From: an uncultured Lachnospiraceae bacterium
GTDB taxonomy: Bacteria; Bacillota; Clostridia; Lachnospirales; Lachnospiraceae
Direction: 5' to 3'
Assembly: GCA_945788595.1 (NCBI GenBank)
Contig: CALZMS010000057.1
Span: forward strand, 1-6,490
Length of the DNA stretch: 6,490 bases
Below are positions 4,975-6,490 of this stretch, piece after piece. The position numbers were made by a program, and so were the translations under genes. The notes beneath the pieces were generated by a model. It did not search any database. It worked only from the letters and a program-made list of their open reading frames with translations, and was not told the origin of the DNA. The first letter of the stretch is position 1. Every line of letters begins with the position of its first letter.

Positions 4975-5706
4975 CTAATCTCTTCTCTGGCCCTCACTGT
5001 GATACGTTTCGCAAAATCTGGCTGCAAAAGACGGTTTTTCATCACCTGCATACAGATGAGACTGATCTCCCAGAGAATTAACTCTGAAAACTGCTGTTCC
5101 CTCCCGTCTCTCTTCGGTAAAAACAGTAGTCACTGAAGAAGGAGCTGCAGACACAAAATGCCACAAAATCATGGGTGAAATATTCATCAGATGGCTTAAC
5201 AGTACACACTGCAGCCCGAAATGGCAGAAAAACACCAGGGTATCCTCATTGGCCTTCTCTGCACGATACAGCTTGCCATCCCGTACATAACCATGCTCCG
5301 CCAGCACCTGATCAAAATGAGCGATCACGCGCTGATACTCTTCTTTTACACGACCTGCTTTCATAATATCCGTCTCGCACCATTTCTCCGGATCAACATA
5401 CGCCGGATCTGCCAGCCAGTCCTTCGGCAGCCAGTCCCAGACGATCATCTCATGCTCCTGTACATCCGGCCTCATGATCTTTGGCGAAAATTCTCTCAGC
5501 CATTCACATTCTATCGCCGTTTTTCCTGTCTTTTTTAGCGTGGGTTCTGCAGTTTTCAGCGCTCTCCCCATGGTAGAAACATAGATCTGATCTATTTTTT
5601 CGTTTACGAGACGATCTGAAAGCAATTCCACTTCCCGAAATCCTTTTTCTGTCAGAGAATCATGCTCATAATCCGGATCTCCGTGTCTGATAATCAACAA
5701 TCGCAT
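4975..5706 (-). CDS. Histidine phosphatase family protein (phosphoglycerate mutase superfamily)
   Basis: 243 residues. The N-terminal MRLLIIRHGDPD carries the RHG signature with catalytic His8 (Arg7 beside it); STMGRALKTA at 44-53 gives the second phosphate-binding Arg (R48), E72 in WLREF is the likely acid, and FFCHFG supplies the second His (H162). All members of the catalytic set are present, so it should be an active phosphatase or mutase working through a phospho-histidine. The long insert between 73 and 150 and the tail ending SFAARFCET match uncharacterised clostridial members more than true glycolytic Gpm (about 230-250 residues). The substrate is unknown. Start at 5706 is set by GGAGG (5714-5718), seven bases upstream; an in-frame upstream extension to 5793 has no ribosome site and adds non-family sequence. 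It lies between tsf and lrgAB on the same strand. Confidence 0.88.
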   Translation of the reverse strand: MRLLIIRHGDPDYEHDSLTEKGFREVELLSDRLVNEKIDQIYVSTMGRALKTAEPTLKKTGKTAIECEWLREFSPKIMRPDVQEHEMIVWDWLPKDWLADPAYVDPEKWCETDIMKAGRVKEEYQRVIAHFDQVLAEHGYVRDGKLYRAEKANEDTLVFFCHFGLQCVLLSHLMNISPMILWHFVSAAPSSVTTVFTEERREGTAVFRVNSLGDQSHLYAGDEKPSFAARFCETYHSEGQRRD

Positions 5707-5785
5707 ACTCTTTCCTCCGTATAATAAACTGACAATACTTATTTCCGCAAACTGAATTCGCAGAGCAATATTATTCACATATAAA

Positions 5786-5808
5786 TGTAACAATGCTCCA
5801 TTGAAACA
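5786..5808. repeat. Operator-like dyad upstream of the histidine phosphatase gene
   Basis: CAATG-CTC-CATTG (5791-5803) is a perfect short palindrome. Beyond an AA/AA mismatch it continues with TGT (5786-5788) and ACA (5806-5808), a 23-bp dyad about 80 bases before the start codon. On the minus strand it covers a weak -35-like TTGTTA (complement of 5788-5793), so a regulator binding there could control this gene. No clear -10 goes with it. The rest of 5707-5831 is AT-rich with nothing else recognised. Confidence 0.35.
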
Positions 5809-5831
5809 TTATTTTATTTATCTGGAAACCT

Positions 5832-5872
5832 AAAAAGACAATGGTGCAGTTTTTGAAACCACACCATTGCCT
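5832..5872 (-). terminator. Rho-independent terminator of tsf
   Basis: On the minus strand a long stem is built on CAATGGTG (complement of 5862-5869) and CACCATTG (complement of 5839-5846). It extends inward through G-U pairs to GGTTT/AAACT with a three-base CAA loop and outward by three more pairs, followed at once by TCTTTTT (complement of 5832-5838). It lies about 37 bases after the tsf stop and separates tsf from the histidine phosphatase gene. Confidence 0.88.
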
Positions 5873-5909
5873 CTTTTATGATACGTTTTTCTTTTCTGAA
5901 ATATACAGA

Positions 5910-6490
5910 TTACATACCGGCCTGAGCAGCAACCTCTGCAGCGAAGTCGTCATGTCTCTTCTCGATACCTTCACCTGTCTCGAAACGAACGAAGCCTTTT
6001 ACAGTGATCTTAGCGCCGTTAGCTTTGGCAACCTGCTCTACGTATTTGGCAACGGACTGTTTTCCGTCCTCAGCTTTAACGTAAACCTGATCAAGCAGGC
6101 AGATCTCTTTCAGCTGTTTGTTGATACGACCCTGAATCATACCCTGGATAACCTTCTCCGGTTTCTGGGATTCTTTCGGATCGTTCATGATCTGAGCCAT
6201 CAGAACTTCTTTCTCATGTGCAATGTACTCAGCGCTTACTTCGCTGTCACTGGTGTACTGCGGTCTCATAGCTGCGATCTGCATAGCTACGTTTGTACCC
6301 ATCTCTTTAACAGCATCGTTTACAACATCTGTCTCGATGTCAACCAGAACACCGATCTTACCACCCATATGAGTATAGGAAACGATGATACCGTTGTCCT
6401 GTTTTACCTGCTGGAAACGACGGATGTTCATGTTCTCGCCGATAACAGCGATCTGACCGGCCAGAGCTTCCTGTACAGTCTTAGTAGTAT
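5910..6490 (-). CDS. tsf: Translation elongation factor Ts, C-terminal part (cut by window edge)
   Basis: 193 codons of EF-Ts are present; the N-terminal part of roughly 110-120 residues (UBA-like TS-N domain and the start of the core with the TDFV motif) lies beyond the right edge. The visible part begins TTKTVQEALAGQ and runs into IGENMNIRRFQQV, a strongly conserved EF-Ts stretch. It continues with VSYTHMGGKIGVLV, DVAMQIAA-like NVAMQIAAMRPQY, and KEVLMAQ...PEKVIQGMIQGRI, all from the dimerisation core, and ends in FAAEVAAQAGM. The reading frame is open to base 6490, so the internal Met at 6431 is not the start. EF-Ts is the nucleotide exchange factor that recharges EF-Tu with GTP in the cytosol during protein synthesis. 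The gene normally follows rpsB, which would lie just outside the window. It ends in a strong terminator. Confidence 0.97.
   Translation of the reverse strand, partial: TTKTVQEALAGQIAVIGENMNIRRFQQVKQDNGIIVSYTHMGGKIGVLVDIETDVVNDAVKEMGTNVAMQIAAMRPQYTSDSEVSAEYIAHEKEVLMAQIMNDPKESQKPEKVIQGMIQGRINKQLKEICLLDQVYVKAEDGKQSVAKYVEQVAKANGAKITVKGFVRFETGEGIEKRHDDFAAEVAAQAGM

Noticed and set aside
5175..5538. Plus-strand open frames within the histidine phosphatase gene
   Set aside because: Antisense shadows of a gene with intact catalytic motifs; no ribosome sites.
5707..5793. Upstream in-frame extension of the histidine phosphatase
   Set aside because: It runs through the ribosome site for 5706 and adds residues absent from the family, whose members begin just before the RHG motif.

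Overview
The window looks like a chromosomal stretch from a low-to-mid GC Gram-positive anaerobe, most likely a Lachnospiraceae-type Clostridium relative (Blautia/Ruminococcus/Dorea kind). The basis is strong purine-rich Shine-Dalgarno sites (AGGAGG, GGAGG, GGGAG) before nearly every gene, sigma-A type promoters, an ECF sigma factor with the 'MILFLAML' style N-terminus common in that family, a Nif11-like small protein, a MATE pump of the clostridial type and a typical Firmicutes EF-Ts. This placement rests on protein style, not on a database match.

Left part (1-800, minus strand): the first 53 codons of an ECF sigma factor run off the left edge. Upstream of it lies a 92-residue Nif11-like small protein with its own promoter. 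That promoter is back-to-back with the promoter of a plus-strand MATE exporter (792-2168). The MATE gene ends inside a 12-bp hairpin that works as a two-way terminator, also stopping minus-strand transcription arriving from the right.

Middle part (2256-4937, minus strand) is the most interesting region. In transcription order it holds a strong promoter, a double GntR/FCD-type operator just downstream of the -10 box, a possible 11-codon leader ORF, lrgA, lrgB (8-bp overlap), a 155-bp spacer with an 8-bp inverted repeat, and a 439-residue protein that fuses a GntR-FCD transcription factor to a complete phosphoglycolate-phosphatase-like HAD enzyme. The fusion joint carries a good internal ribosome site and ATG, so the phosphatase could also be made alone. 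LrgAB-family proteins transport small carboxylates: the plant homologue PLGG1 moves glycolate/glycerate and bacterial homologues move pyruvate. I infer a compact unit in which the HAD domain releases a small hydroxy acid such as glycolate, LrgAB moves it across the membrane, and the FCD domain senses it and controls the lrgAB promoter. The parts are visible in the sequence; the link between them is a hypothesis.

Right part (4975-6490, minus strand): a histidine-phosphatase (phosphoglycerate-mutase superfamily) gene with an operator-like dyad upstream, then the strong terminator and the C-terminal two thirds of tsf (EF-Ts), which runs off the right edge. No tRNA, rRNA, CRISPR array, insertion sequence or phage gene was seen.
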